Program-made: the position numbers and the translations under genes
Notes under the pieces: model-generated
Told to the model about the DNA's origin: nothing
What the model saw: only the letters and a program-made list of their open reading frames with translations
Databases searched by the model: none
Part shown: piece after piece, positions 12,601-25,468 of the stretch
How positions within the stretch are numbered: position 1 is the first letter of the stretch
Layout: each line of letters opens with the position of its first letter
Source of the DNA: Verpa conica
Taxonomy: Eukaryota; Ascomycota; Pezizomycetes; Pezizales; Morchellaceae
NCBI GenBank assembly: GCA_033030425.1
Contig: JAUFSD010000004.1
Coordinates: forward strand, 1,612,001-1,676,000
Direction: 5' to 3'
DNA: 64,000 bases

Positions 12601-15600
12601 CTCTAGGCAGAATTATAGCGTGCTTGTTATTTTTTCCCTCTTCCTTTCTAAAGGGGGTATTATATTAAGCCTAAGCAATGCCCTTACTTAATATTGCTAC
12701 ACAATTATATACTACACTATGTGATACATCAGTTACTTGTAATACAAAACCACCCTAGAAAATACAACTCGATCGAGACGATTTGAGGTTAACAAATCGG
12801 TGGGAAATAGTTGAATCGCGGACGAAAGCACGATACGGAGCGGGAGATAACACCGCGTACCGGTAATTTGTTACCACGCATAGAAGCTAGGAAGACAATA
12901 GCCCTGCGGTAAAACAGTCCCCTGGTCAACACAATCCATATCCCGTCAAACTCATCGCGCACTAAAACACTTGTTTATCCACCAGACAGTCTTTGTTTAC
13001 CAAAGAACCTTCAGGTTACTATAACCCCGCTTGAATTTCCAAATATACTTTTTCCCCGCCATCGCTAGTAACCACATATGGTTATAGTCGCGCTCAGTAG
13101 GCCTCCTACAATGCCCGTGCTGCCCAGAAAGTAATTTATGGGGTAACACTCCCAGCTGTCATCGAGAACATAAAGAGCATCTGGAATACTTGGACTTCAA
13201 TTTACTTCAATTTATCTGCCACTTGTAAATAAGTTTCTCGATTCCGAGAACTGCGTCTACTATCAACCCCCTAGAGATTTGTTGTAAGCCTGACTATAAG
13301 TGATACCTGGAGTCTGACTAGCTCGACAGGTTGGAATTGGGACTGAAAACCAACCTTAGGGGGTTGAGCTCAGGTCTTATACAACCGGCTAATCAGATAT
13401 ATAGCCAAGGACTGGATTTGGGTAAGAAGCTCGTATTAACTTATTCTCATGAGCGACGTCGATCAATAGGTCTGGTAGAGCGGAGAATTCGCTGCCCAGG
13501 CCGGGCCAGGACATCCTAACCTTCTTTCTTAGAAGCACCTAACTTATCCATATTATGAGGTCAATCTATTCCCACATCTCACCCAGAAATCTCTATAGGC
13601 TTCAGCTGTTTAGAACTAGTGTCGGCTTTGGAGCCAAGACCTACAAGTTCATGTAAACTCAAAGGTTCCAAGCAAGAGTAAGAACAGGCGAGATGATATT
13701 TGCTACGCCTATTCCGCCTATAGGAAGTGGTAGTGATAAAATGGTAGTGATACATGCTTTATTACTTGGGAGTAAATATTAAAAATTAATGTCTGTAAGA
13801 TAAAGTATTCATACACCTCCAAAATGTGTGCTATCAAGTCTACCAGGGCCAAAAGATCTATAAAATGTTATAACAAGCTTGCAATCTGCAGACTTGTTAA
13901 AGAACTGATTGATTGGACCTAATATAATGCCCGGCCATTATATTAGTCTCGGTTTCTAGGGTTTCATAGGGCAGAATTCAGCACAAGAAATAGTTATTGA
14001 AAATATTGAGCTTTTTTCAGTATACATATACAGGAAGTGCAGAGGTAAATATTTGACGTGAAGGAACTGTGCTATGAGATAAAGAACGATAGACACTTCT
14101 CTTTTAAGATTGTGATTTTTATACTAGGGCATGGATAATCTTGTCCTTTAGGGCGCTAATAAAGCTAGTATAAAACTCGCTGAATAAATATTCCCTAGAA
14201 TCCATATATTGGACTGAAAGTGCTATGAAGTAAAACTACCAAGGAACTGGTCTATTTCAGGTACTTAATAAGAAGACATTCATAGATTTTATGTAAAAAG
14301 GCGAGTGATTGGTAAACTGAAGTTTATTCTGCCTACTTTGCTACCTCAAGAATAAATTCTATTAGTTTAATCGGAATGTGACTTTGTGTTGTCTATTCCA
14401 TTCTAGCATCCGCATCAAGCTGTGAGTTTTAGAAACCATAGTCTTGCAAACTATCTCTAGTCACGTGATTACACGCCATACCATCATTTCTAAACAAGAC
14501 GGCACGGTTAGTTAAAATCTATTTTTAATGGTAGTGAGTATACCACTGACATTATCTCCGGTAGTTTCCCAATCTATGTGATCACAGTCTAACTATTCCT
14601 TCACCGGTGAATTTTTCGACTGCCGGATGATCCGTAACCCAAGCAAGCTACAGAAGGGATATCCAAGGATGTACCTCGTATATGAGTTTTACTCAAAACG
14701 ACCCAGAATATTCGAGAATCTAGAGAATCGGTCAAGAATCGCCCCGGAATCCCCGTCTTTCGGCCCAATTGCGTAACCGTTTATTATCCTTAGCCCATCG
14801 TCTTTATCAGTATTTTGTTCTCTGGAACTTATATCACGCAACACGACGACACCTGTTCTTTTGGTCGCTCACGTATGCACAGCTCCTTTGCCGGGTCGGA
14901 ACAACAAGTGTCCGCACGTACCCTAGTACACGCCCCCACCCCCCAGAAAGTCAGGGAACTATGATATCTCACACCGGGCCTTGTTCTCATACCTCTAAGA
15001 AGGCACAATCAAAGAAGCAAGGGTTTATACTAACTTGACTACATTCTATTGCTAAAATACTTTGGATTACATTTCTAGGCGATGTTTGATCTCCAAAATC
15101 TTACCCCACTATTTTATTTACCCATATTAATCATTACGTGCCATATCTATGATACAGTCATTATGCAAAATCTTTCGTGGGGAAATAGGTATCACCTAGG
15201 CGGTCATAAAAGCTATCTCCGCTCAAGTTCGGAAATTTAGCAAGAGTTAGCCTCACAAGATCAACCTTATAGCCTAGGCTAATATTGCCGGGACCTTCCA
15301 CTATGAGGCGTATTCCATCATAATTGCTTCATTACGAACACTTTTGCGTAGTAGATGTAAAATCCAAAGACTAGCACAGCATAAAGCTTATTATTGCTGA
15401 CACTCACCGTATGTAATTAGCGATAATCTGATAGAGAGCACCAGTACCTAAAATAAGGTGAATCCTATGGATATCATAGATGCACACTTTGCCATACCGA
15501 TAGTTATGCATGTTTCATATGCGCGTACAAAACGCGCGACCCGAACCCTGCAGCTTCAAAAACCACTTAAGAGTTATGTTTCTTTTCATAGCATGCATAT

Positions 15601-18600
15601 AACGATATCAGGCATGTTACCGGCTTTTAGCTCCACGGAGTGGACGGCGATACATAGAGCCTTTAATAAGGTGTCACTAACTCGTATAGCATAGCCAAAG
15701 CATAATGTAAGAAAGTCTTAATAGCACAAGATACTGCGGAGTTGGATAGAATTCTACGTGTATCACGCAAGTACACGGTGCTCGAGTTCTACAACACTTG
15801 GGAATCGGTTCATTCTGACTTTGTCGTCACGTGCCCTTGTGCTACTCTATATATTACATATGTATTCACCCGATTACTCACCGACAGTTGATCTTTCCAC
15901 AACTAATGTATCGATCATCAATAGTTGCATATTAGTCGCTCTTAGCGAGATCTCGTTCTCATTGTAACTGCTCTACCCGCAGAAACCCTCCTACAATAAT
16001 TGTTTCCATTACAGTAATCCCGTTGCTAAAGTCGACTTCTGAGACTCTTCTCTGCATTTTTTCTGTCTCTGGTATTCTGGCATATACTCTTTGCTGGGTC
16101 TTCCTTTATATATAGTAAAACTTACCATTATCGCAGCTTGCCGACGCCTGAGTGACTGGAAGTATGATAGAGGTATTTACTAGTTAGAGAAATATGAACC
16201 ACGTTCCCAGGGTACTACTATTTATGAACCTCATGAAACCTATTAATCCTAGCGGTGACGCAATAATCTAAGCTCTAGAGATAAGACATACTAGAGGCCA
16301 CGGTTTTTGTAGGATATTAGTAGCTAAGTTGGGTGAGACTTAGCGGAGTACACCTATGTGAAGAGAAGAGCTGAGGAAACTCTTCTTAAGAAGTTTCTGC
16401 TTTAGGATGGATCTGAGAACACTAGACGAGGAGATACTCGTTGTGTGATTCTGAACACTGGGTCATAGGAGAAAGTATCCTACGATCAATTTTACCCTCT
16501 TCCACCAGGCTGTTTTGGTATCAGCTAGGGACAAATTATATCTAATCCTAGGGCTAAACAACTTGATCTAGCTTTAGACGCGTTTGTAAAGGCCTCAATA
16601 GCTATTTTATAGCGCAAAGCGATTATATTATACCGAGTATGAGGTCTATCTGGGTTTCAGCCGACAAAATAAAGCTAGGTAAGTGATAAAAGCCTATCAG
16701 CTATATATGTATATAGCTAGCAAGAACCTTATTTTGATACCTGCTATGGTTATCTATAGAGAGCTAGCAACTAAAATCTAATAGTATTAACATAGGTGAA
16801 TTTAGGAAGGCAATTGATAGTTTACCTGAACCCAACCTCGCTAAAATTTAGTCCAAGTTAAGGGTGGTAAAGGTCCGTAAATTATTATATGGCACTCATT
16901 TGAGTCACAGAGCTGGTATTTCAGTTGGATAAATAAATAAATCAGATAGCATTTTTGTTTAAGGAAAGCGCATCACAAATTCCGAGCTACTAAAATAAAG
17001 TACTATGAATATAATAATATTTAATCAAAGTAATATTTAAACAGCTGAACGCTTACCATAAAAAGGCCATGTTAGGCCCCGCGAACCTCAGCCTTAAATG
17101 TATACTTAGGAATCCCTAAATGACTACCAGAGAGACTTGGCCTCTTGCCATCTATGTAACGTTTCACACATGATATGCTGTGTTAGCTAGGTTAGCTAAG
17201 TTAAATGAGCCAATGAGACTTACACAGCACAGGCTGTTACATGAGCGCTAAATCAAGTAGCCTATGACAGTGGTAGAGCGGTGTAGATGGTCCGGTTAAA
17301 TTACTACTTTAGCTAAGGAAGAGCTAAAGCGGCACAGGGGAAGTTGAGAAGGCCACATAGGCGGAGAGTATGTGTCAACCTACTTTCACGTTAAGCCGTA
17401 TGCAAACCCTTCCCTTGTCGGTTGCCCCCTGCTAGGGCTTTGGTTGGGTTTCAAATATAAGAGCGAATATAAGCAGAAGTCAAAGCTCAGCAGAAGAAAA
17501 AAAACTTTATCCTATCGATTAAGAGGGTGTTACCCCACTATAACGCTTATGGGGCCTCAAAATATGTTCCACAGGGCCATGACATGAACCGAAAATTCTG
17601 ATATTTCCAAGGAAGTTGACAATCGTGGCTCAAATCTTGCAGAATTCATATTTACCTAGTTGCATCCAGTCTTTGCCAAACTACATATAGTGGCCCACAC
17701 AGTGGCGAATAGATAAACAACTCTCGTGAGCAATGCGGGGAAATGGCCAAGATTTCATACATTAGTCTCGGATAGACAAGCCTCATGAATTAATTTTTGA
17801 GCCGCCCGATCCACGGCCCTACTGGATTGTGGATCGACAGTCTTAATCGTTTTATGTGGAGAAGTTAACTAGGGAGTAAAGAATAACGATTAAGGGCAAT
17901 GCTAACGGGGAGAATCTGAACCCGCTTTACTTAATATTCCTATACATACGGTTAATGCTTGATGATATATAGCCTCTCATCCTGAAAAGATTTGCCTTTT
18001 GACGAAACCGAAGGTGATGTTAAGCTAAAATATATACCCTCGTATATCAGTCATCATCTGTCTATTCCTGAGGCCATACCCAAGTTTTAAATAGCGAATA
18101 ACTAACATGATGGAGGTTTTAAAATTCTACCGTATTTCACAGCCACTCTGATCAAGGCCATATTATCTAAAATTTAGACACATATATCGGTCTATAATTA
18201 AAGGTCTCAATATCAATCTACCCATATATTAAAGCCGAAAAAAAAACCTCTAAACTCTATAAAGTCAGTAATTGAATTCTTATAGTACTAGTATAATTTA
18301 CTAACCGAAATCTTGATACTTCTTCAGAAGTAGTACATACACCTCATTCACTAAAGTGTGCTGATTCCTACACAATACTATTATGGAATGGTAGACCCGG
18401 CCTTAGCGAGTCACAACTTCTGACTCGACAGGCTATGCATCAATGTAGCAATGTTCTAGGCTAGTTTGATCTCTTAAGTAACTTCCCATACGAGCACCAA
18501 TATGATAAAATATAAAACAGATATATTAGAAGCTTCTAAAGCCAGAGATTTCAGTATGTTTCAGCGCCCTCGGTAGTCAAGTATATACGCCAGTACGGTA

Positions 18601-19822
18601 TACGTCTCATTTAGGTTAGTGGGTCTATTATTCGAGTAAGAATTATAACTAAAAGGTTTCCTAGACATTTACTATCCTTATTTAGACCGTTTATGTAGCT
18701 CTATTAGCGACAGGGCTTAAGTCCCCTAACTAGTCAAGTATAAGCATACACATAATAGGTTCTACATAATCCCTCGAACCGAACATGTAGAACCGATACC
18801 AGAAGAAACTCTACTGCCAAGCGAGGCCAGCATACCAGTTTATCGGGAAAAACTCCCAACCAATTCTTTTTATCAAGTTGTCCTCCAAAACGGCTAGGGG
18901 CATTGCTGTTCGGATGATACAATCAAGAACCCGTAGGGTTGGGAGAGAATAAGAAATTACACTCCGCGCTTAGGTCAGTCTCCGATAATGTGTGTATTTA
19001 AAGCCTAGGTCTAGATACCTATAATCGAACCATGTAATTGGTAAAAAACTCTGAGATCCCCAAATAAACAAGGTCGCCGTCTACGCGGGATTAACAGAGG
19101 TGCATAAAGTATCACAGAAATGGCCATATAAAATTTTACATATGGGCCCAAAACGTCAACAGGTAAACAAAACCGGCCGATTATCAGCTGTACTTTTCAG
19201 GACATGCGGCGTGTTAGATACCTATATACAATTATGACCTGACCATGTAACCTCCGCATACCTCATTTTTGACCCCCACTGAAGAGAGCCTTGAAGTTTG
19301 CAAAATCGTACGCGGTTCTATCACCGGTGAGTATGGTTTAACCGGGCGCCCTTTCCGAGAGTCGTACACGTCAAGTTGCAGCTGCATCTGGGTAACGTAG
19401 CCGCTAGGTATGAGATTTCACCTTCTATGTTCTCAGAGGATTTTTTTTCACTTCGATGGTCTAGAATATGGCGCCTCCGGTATTAGCTACCTAGGCTCCA
19501 GATATGGTAAGTCTATCCGGAGCCAACATCATTTCTAGCTACATGTATGTACTGAGACCTCTCTTGCACAGAGCTATTTTAATTATTCGCAAGTTTCGAA
19601 ATTGACGACATTACTTCCATGTCGTTGGTTACCAGTTGGTTAGCTTGATATCAAATCAAGCTTTTTATTTTTTCCCGACGAGCCGACAAGCAGGCATTGA
19701 TTCACGAATTTTGTGCTCTTCGGTTGGTTGGTTGATATATGTCGGACTGGATTGGGCCCAAGTCAGGAGTCAGTTCAGTTATCAAAGAACTGCTTTAAAT
19801 GGGAGAAATTATAGCCCAATAG
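9648..19822. other. Ten-kilobase AT-rich gene desert
   Basis: No frame longer than about 90 codons and no recognisable protein. The DNA is TA-rich and stop-dense on both strands, as expected of transposons degraded by repeat-induced point mutation. Simple tracts include a G13 run at 10950-10962, an A18 run at 12304-12321 and short ATTC repeats at 12251-12264. I could not delimit any element by terminal repeats. GC-richer islands (for example around 9.8-10 kb) lie inside it without a supportable gene. Confidence 0.6.
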
Positions 19823-20626
19823 CGTAGAGGGTCCATTTCCTTTTTATTGCGCACTTCGTCGTATTCTGCGCCGGAGATGCACTGGTCCCACCTCACATCA
19901 ACCCGCAATAGATTAAAACCCAAGATAGAGTGAGATAGAGATGTTGCTCGATGGTGGGGGTTTTAGGATACCGGCAACCAGCATCAAAAGGCGGGAACTG
20001 TGCGTGTATGGCACCGAAGGGAATTTTATGAGGCTATTAGAGAACCTGATATCTTCAACTTTCCATATGGTCTCGACATTACTGAACTTGTTCGTCACCC
20101 CAAAAGGTGGGTGATGCCATACTCCGCAACACCATGCTTGGTGAGTTGGTACGACTAAAGTCATAGCCAAGAAACACCCACTGTATGTTATGATATCTTT
20201 GAACAAGATAATTTGCTTGATTCTGAAGATTTTTATATTCAGAGGAAGTTTGTCCCTCATGAGGGTGAGAACAAGTGGATTGATGAACGTCATTGTACAT
20301 ATTTCTACATTACCTTCGATTCTTTCAACGGAGGGCCGTCCGTCCACCTAATAAACTACAAGGTTACAATCAATACCAGCCCACGTTCCTAGAGCTCTGA
20401 AATACGAGTACTCGATGCCCCAGAAAATGGGGATATGTGGTGTGTCGATCATGATGAGAAACTCTGGAACAACACACTGTCGTATCATATCAGACTACGG
20501 CTGCAGTAACAGCATTTGGAACACATGCGTGCAGGGTCTCAATATGCCTTGAGGGATGCTTTCTAGAGGCACCGCTGCTGCCTCACTTTTGGTGGAAAGA
20601 ATAATTTTAACCTTTCCCTGCTCTAG
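19823..20626 (+). pseudogene. Decayed protein-coding gene with several in-frame stops, family unknown
   Basis: One frame keeps protein-like sequence for about 260 codons although interrupted by stops. Readable stretches include VRVWHRREFYEAIREP, FNFPYGLDITELVRHP, VPHEGENKWIDERH, FYITFDSFNGGPSVHL and IRVLDAPENGDMWCVDHD. In-frame stops are TGA 19931, TAG 19964, TAA 20156, TAG 20390, TAA 20507, TAG 20564 and TAG 20624. All can be explained by C-to-T changes in CAA, CAG or CGA codons, which fits RIP. Protein-like sequence may run on for another 60 codons. I do not recognise the family. Left end is set at the stop at 19820-19822; there is no obvious start codon. Confidence 0.55.
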
Positions 20627-22637
20627 GATGTACGACTTGTGATATTCGACACCCTTTGGATCTCCTACTTTCTAGATTGTTTCTTGGTTTCGGGGAAACT
20701 TTAGGACTTTTACCGACACTCGGGAGTTTTTTTCTTAACTGTATGATTAACTTAGTACTGTACTTTGAGGTATTTCCTACTCCCCTTACCGATGGCCGTG
20801 CGTTTGATACGTTTGAGCATTACCTTGCAGAGAGCGCATTTAAGATACACTCATACATATGTATCTAAGGGCCTCGCCTGTCAAAAGATGCCTTAACTTG
20901 GCCCGTTTCCCGATAAATCCCTAGTGTTAATACTTAATCCAGGGCCCTTGTAATTGGTGTAGACCGAGGTAGATTCCGAGTACCCTTCTATGTATGTATG
21001 TACGTACTGAGAAGGAGTGTGAACAGGGATCTGAGCTCGAACCGCGCGGGGCAAAAAAAAATCAGACCACGATCAATGAACTGCACGAATTCAGAACACC
21101 GGGCAAAGTAAATCTGGCCAAGGGGGGTAAGAAAAAGTCACGCCATCATCAGGTGGCTTTTTTTTCTTCTTTCTGCCAGATATGAGGATGGGTATCCCAT
21201 TCGGTGCACACAGTGCATTGTAGACGCAGGGTCAGGCCATAGTTAATATCTTGATTTCTAACTTCTTTATTGGTGTCCTGTCGCGCCAGTGTTATTGATC
21301 CAGAACAACAACGGTGACAAAGAATGGTGCTTGTAGGGCTGCTGCGGGACGCGATGCATCTACTCTATCTCGGTGCTCCAGTCCGCCGCCCACAAGCGAC
21401 GGATGAGATGACAGTTAGAGTAGATGTGAGAATTGTAGTACCGGTATACTGTAGTCGTCCGTGGCTGTCACCACCGGCGGGTTGAGCGCGGAATTTGGTT
21501 CTTCTCTCTGAGGTCAACTCCGCCATAACCAAAAGCTTCAGTGGTTCGTTTTCTCCTGAGGTGACGTTGTTACTACCTCAACGCCATACATTCACAGCTG
21601 AGGTTGTTTTTTTGTTTGTATTGTCAGAAATCATCCGTTAAACTCCGACTTCATCCAACCCACCCCTCTGGCTCATTATTGCCCTGGACTCGTATCATAA
21701 CCTCCTTATTTTAATATTACCCATCACGATTCGGCCCAAACTTTCCAGTCCATTATAAACAACCGGAGTAATTCCGATAGCGCGTTCGGGACCATCTCGC
21801 AGCTTTCCCCACGGCTACCCGAGATCTTATTAGGAACGCCACTTGGGGGTCGAAAATCGTAGTGGACAGCGGAGGCGCTCGATTGCGAGAGAAATTTGTT
21901 AGACATCGTATCCAAAAACGCGTGCAGAGTTCTCACACCTCACGAGCCTCTAGGTGTTCCATGCAGCAGTATCTTGAAGAAGTTTTACAGCTAACCCCTT
22001 TCCTCTTGCAGGTAATTTTGGAGGGCTGCTTTGCTTGTCTTGCTGCCGTTGATCGGGTCGTACCATTTCCTCCAAGCCTCTCAGAAAGAAAGGTGAAGAG
22101 AAAACAGAATAATATTTTCCAGTTCCCCGGGAAGACGGGCTTCCATTCCATCTCTGAGCTCCCCCTCCCCCTCGCAATCCGCAGATTTCATATCTTATTC
22201 TCATCCTTCTCCTCCTCATCATCATACTCTTCACCCCTTCCCACCCATCCATACCACTTTTGCAGTGACCCAGATCCCCAATATCGGTACGACACCCTCG
22301 TACATAACATAGTAGGATCATCCAATTTTGAGCCCATCAGCTCACCGTGTCTTAAGCCGGAAATCAGGCGGCGCTAGCAAAAAAGCAGCGTAATCGGGTA
22401 ACATTGGGTGATTTCTCTCTTGAGTGCTAGTCCCTTCTCCTGTACCTATTTCAACAACGCCCTTCCCACCCACCCCTCAGCCTCCCCGCATATTACTCTA
22501 CACGCGGAGACCCGGCTACTATTCCCACCACCGACAACCTGTCCGAACGACACAGAGTTGTTATTGTTCTCAGCAGTTAGTCAAACGGTTTCTAGCAGCT
22601 GCATCAACACAAACATCTCAAAGTCCATACAGCAAAG
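20627..22637. other. Intergenic region leading to the TDA3-like gene
   Basis: The left part may carry the 3' remainder of the relic just upstream. The right part is GC-richer with pyrimidine-rich tracts (22190-22260) typical of a fungal promoter or leader. A CGGGTAA site, resembling the yeast Reb1 consensus, lies at about 22397, some 240 bp before the next start codon. Open frames of up to 171 codons overlap here on both strands but show no family signature. Confidence 0.45.
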
Positions 22638-24097
22638 ATGACTGTCATGGAGGGCAGCGACCGTCAGGATATTGTCATAATAGGTGAGGATGTACTCTTC
22701 TCCTAGTATGCTAGAAGCGCTGCTAAACCTCTGGTTGTGGTTTAGGTGGTGGCATCATTGGTTGCACGACAGCATACTACTTAACGAGACACCCTTCCTA
22801 TGATCCGACGAAACACTTTATTACAGTCATCGAGGCTACGAGGATAGCTGGAGGGGCATCTGGGAAGGCTGGTGGTTTGCTTGCGGTATGGGCATATCCA
22901 AACAACATTGTTCCTTTAAGCTTCAAGCTGCATCAGGATTTAGCGCAGGAACATGGCGGTGAGGAGAACTGGGGCTATAGGAAAGTGTCGTGTGGAAATC
23001 TAGAAGCAACGGGTCGGGCAAGAAGCGAGCTAGAACGACTGGGTGGACAAGCTGGAATGCCACTGGGAAAGAGAGGTGGGGAGAAGAAAGGAAGGAAAGT
23101 CACAAATGGGGGAAGGAGCGCTCTGCCAAAAGATTTGGACTGGATAATGCCAGAGCTTATCAAAGGCTATGAAAAAATGGGTGGAAGTAAAGAGACAGCA
23201 CAGGTTCATCCATATCAGTTTACGATGGCGATGGTGCGTCTTGCGCAAGAACGAGGCGTTAAAGTCATCATTGGGTCTGTTACAGATATCAACTATACTG
23301 AAGCCAGCCCAACCCCACCTCCAATTACTCCACCATCAGAAGCCAACAGTTATTTAACAAGTCCTCCATCACCAGCCCTCTCTTCCGTATCTTTAAACTC
23401 CTTCTCATCAAGTCGCAGCTCTCGTCGGAAGGTAAAATCAATAACTTATACCGACCGTGAGACAAATGAAACCCATACAATTCCATCTACAACGACTATT
23501 CTTGCTGCAGGCCCATGGACTTCAAAACTCTTCCCAGAAGCCCCAATATCAGGGCTACGAGCTCACAGTGTTACGATTACCCCTGCCTCTCCGGTTTCGG
23601 CTTATGCCCTCTTCACTGAGATCACAATTCCCCCTACACCACTGTCTCCATCATACCAGCAGTCTAGATATCACTCGTCACGAAATGCTCAAGTAACACC
23701 AGTATCACCAGAAATATATTCACGCCCCAACAATGAGATATATGTTTGCGGTGAAGGAGATATGGAGGTAGAGGTTCCTGAGACAACAGCTGATGTGGAG
23801 GTTGATGAGGCTCGCTGTGATGATCTGATAGCTCAGGTCAGCTCTATATCAGACCACATTCGACTTGGTCGAGTCACGAGAAAACAGGCCTGTTATCTCC
23901 CCATTCTAAGCATAGGTGGCTCTGGTGGGCCTCTGATTGGTGAAACGGGAACCGAGGGCCTCATGATGGCCACAGGTCATAGCTGCTGGGGTATCAATAA
24001 TGCACCAGCGACTGGTAAATTGATAAGTGAAATAGTTTTCGATGGAAAAGCCACAAGCGCAGATATCAGTCAATTGGACCCACGGAGGATCCTATGA
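22638..24097 (+). CDS. TDA3: FAD-dependent oxidoreductase of the DAO family, TDA3-like, 465 aa
   Basis: Two exons, 22638-22683 and 22746-24097 (1398 nt), with a 62-bp intron (GTGAGG...TTTAG) inside the dinucleotide-binding motif. The N-terminus reads DIVIIGGGIIGCTTAYYL, a Rossmann GxGxxG fingerprint for FAD, followed by an acidic strand end (VIEATRIAGGASGKAGG). The middle has LAVWAYPNNIVPLSFKLH and AQVHPYQF, and the C-terminus GHSCWGINNAPATGK closes the FAD site. Low-complexity Ser/Pro stretches near residues 210-240 and 325-345 are probably loops. The pattern matches the fungal family containing yeast Tda3, a flavoprotein of the D-amino-acid-oxidase fold whose substrate is not known to me; yeast data link it to endosome-Golgi trafficking. 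The start is fixed by the short first exon. Confidence 0.8.
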
Positions 24098-25468
24098 CCG
24101 TGATTGAGAGAGAAAGAGCACAGGTGCCGAAAATATTCGAATATCTTGCTCTCTTTCACACAAAAGTCATTTCCTTTTTTTTTTGTCGACTTGTCTCTTT
24201 GGGCAGCCGTAGTCGAGCATACCGACAAACGGCCTAATATGGATGGAATGTTCGTACGCAAGTTTAGGCTGTCTAGCTGCCAAATTTACCGGGGAACAGA
24301 GCAGCGGTACCTTGAGCGAGCTGCAGCCTGAATACTTCTTTGCCTACACCGGGGCGTTTTTGTTTTTGGCTTCACGTACTACTCCGATAAATCTTTCCTT
24401 TGTCAATGGAGCGGTGTGTTGGGCAAAGTATTATTACCTAAGGTTCTTTTTGTGTTTCCCCACATTTTAACGCTTTTATTTCTTTAGTGGGCTGTTTTCC
24501 TCTCGTTGTCTCATTATGCGCATGGTTCCGGAGCAGGCTGGGTTATTATTTTTTGATCTTCCTTTACTCTATTTCTTATTTCACTTCTACCTGTTAAATT
24601 TTTTATCCAATCACCCTACCTTGGCTGGCCAGGTGACTTTCTGCCTGCCTTAGTATCTGGTTCTTTTTTCATAAGTCATTCTGGGGTTGGGGAACGGATG
24701 GAATGGTGCCTTTTCTCGGTTTATGGCTATTGGTCTTGCTCTTGGTCCTAGTCAATATAGCTATTGAAGGCACTGTTCTTATAGGGCGCGATATGATACA
24801 ATGAACAAAAATATATTACATATGTTCTTACCAACATTTAAACTACATGGGACTTTAGTAAGAATTATGCCCCGGGTATATTATTTTCCGTAGTTATTTA
24901 AGAATACAGTCCCCCGTCTCTCATAATAAGAATTATCAATTGAAAAAAATTAAATCCTTATCCCTCGGCCCGAGCTAATGACGTGGCTAGTGGGGTGGTC
25001 AACGCGGGAAGTCACCCCATTGTCAGGGTACTGGGTTGGGGATATGATTGAGGTACCGGGAGTGAGCCGTGAATAGAACCAAGTTCGCAACGCCGTCTTG
25101 GCATTACTCGATAGGCGAGTGATAGACTATGATCTGAGAGAATCGTGGGCCCCCGTTGATCTTTACTTGTTCCGGAATTGTGATGTAAGGATGTGCATTG
25201 GTTTTACCTTGTTGCCCACCCGTAACTTTAGGGCTCTCTGGCTATCCTTATACTCTGTAGGATTCTGTTTATTCTTCAGTAATTATGGGTTAGGATAAGC
25301 TTACCAGTTTGACTAATTTTTCTTGAAAACTAAATAGACTTGCAAATATGTAGTAAGCGAATAATGTACAACATGAGGGAAAAAAAATATCCACCCTCAA
25401 AACACCCCACTACAGAAAAAACAAAATACCTTCCCTAAAAGTACCTAAGCGATCCCAAGTAACTAAAT
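24098..25468. other. Intergenic region between two 3' ends
   Basis: TDA3 (rightward) and the CRT10-like gene (leftward) end towards this stretch, so it should hold two 3' untranslated regions and terminators. It is T-rich after 24100 and AT-rich near 24800-24950. I see no gene. Confidence 0.5.

Noticed and set aside
21862..22377. 171-codon open frame on the plus strand with overlapping minus frames
   Set aside because: Several frames are open over the same GC-richer stretch, none with a recognisable domain; it lies where the TDA3 promoter and leader are expected.
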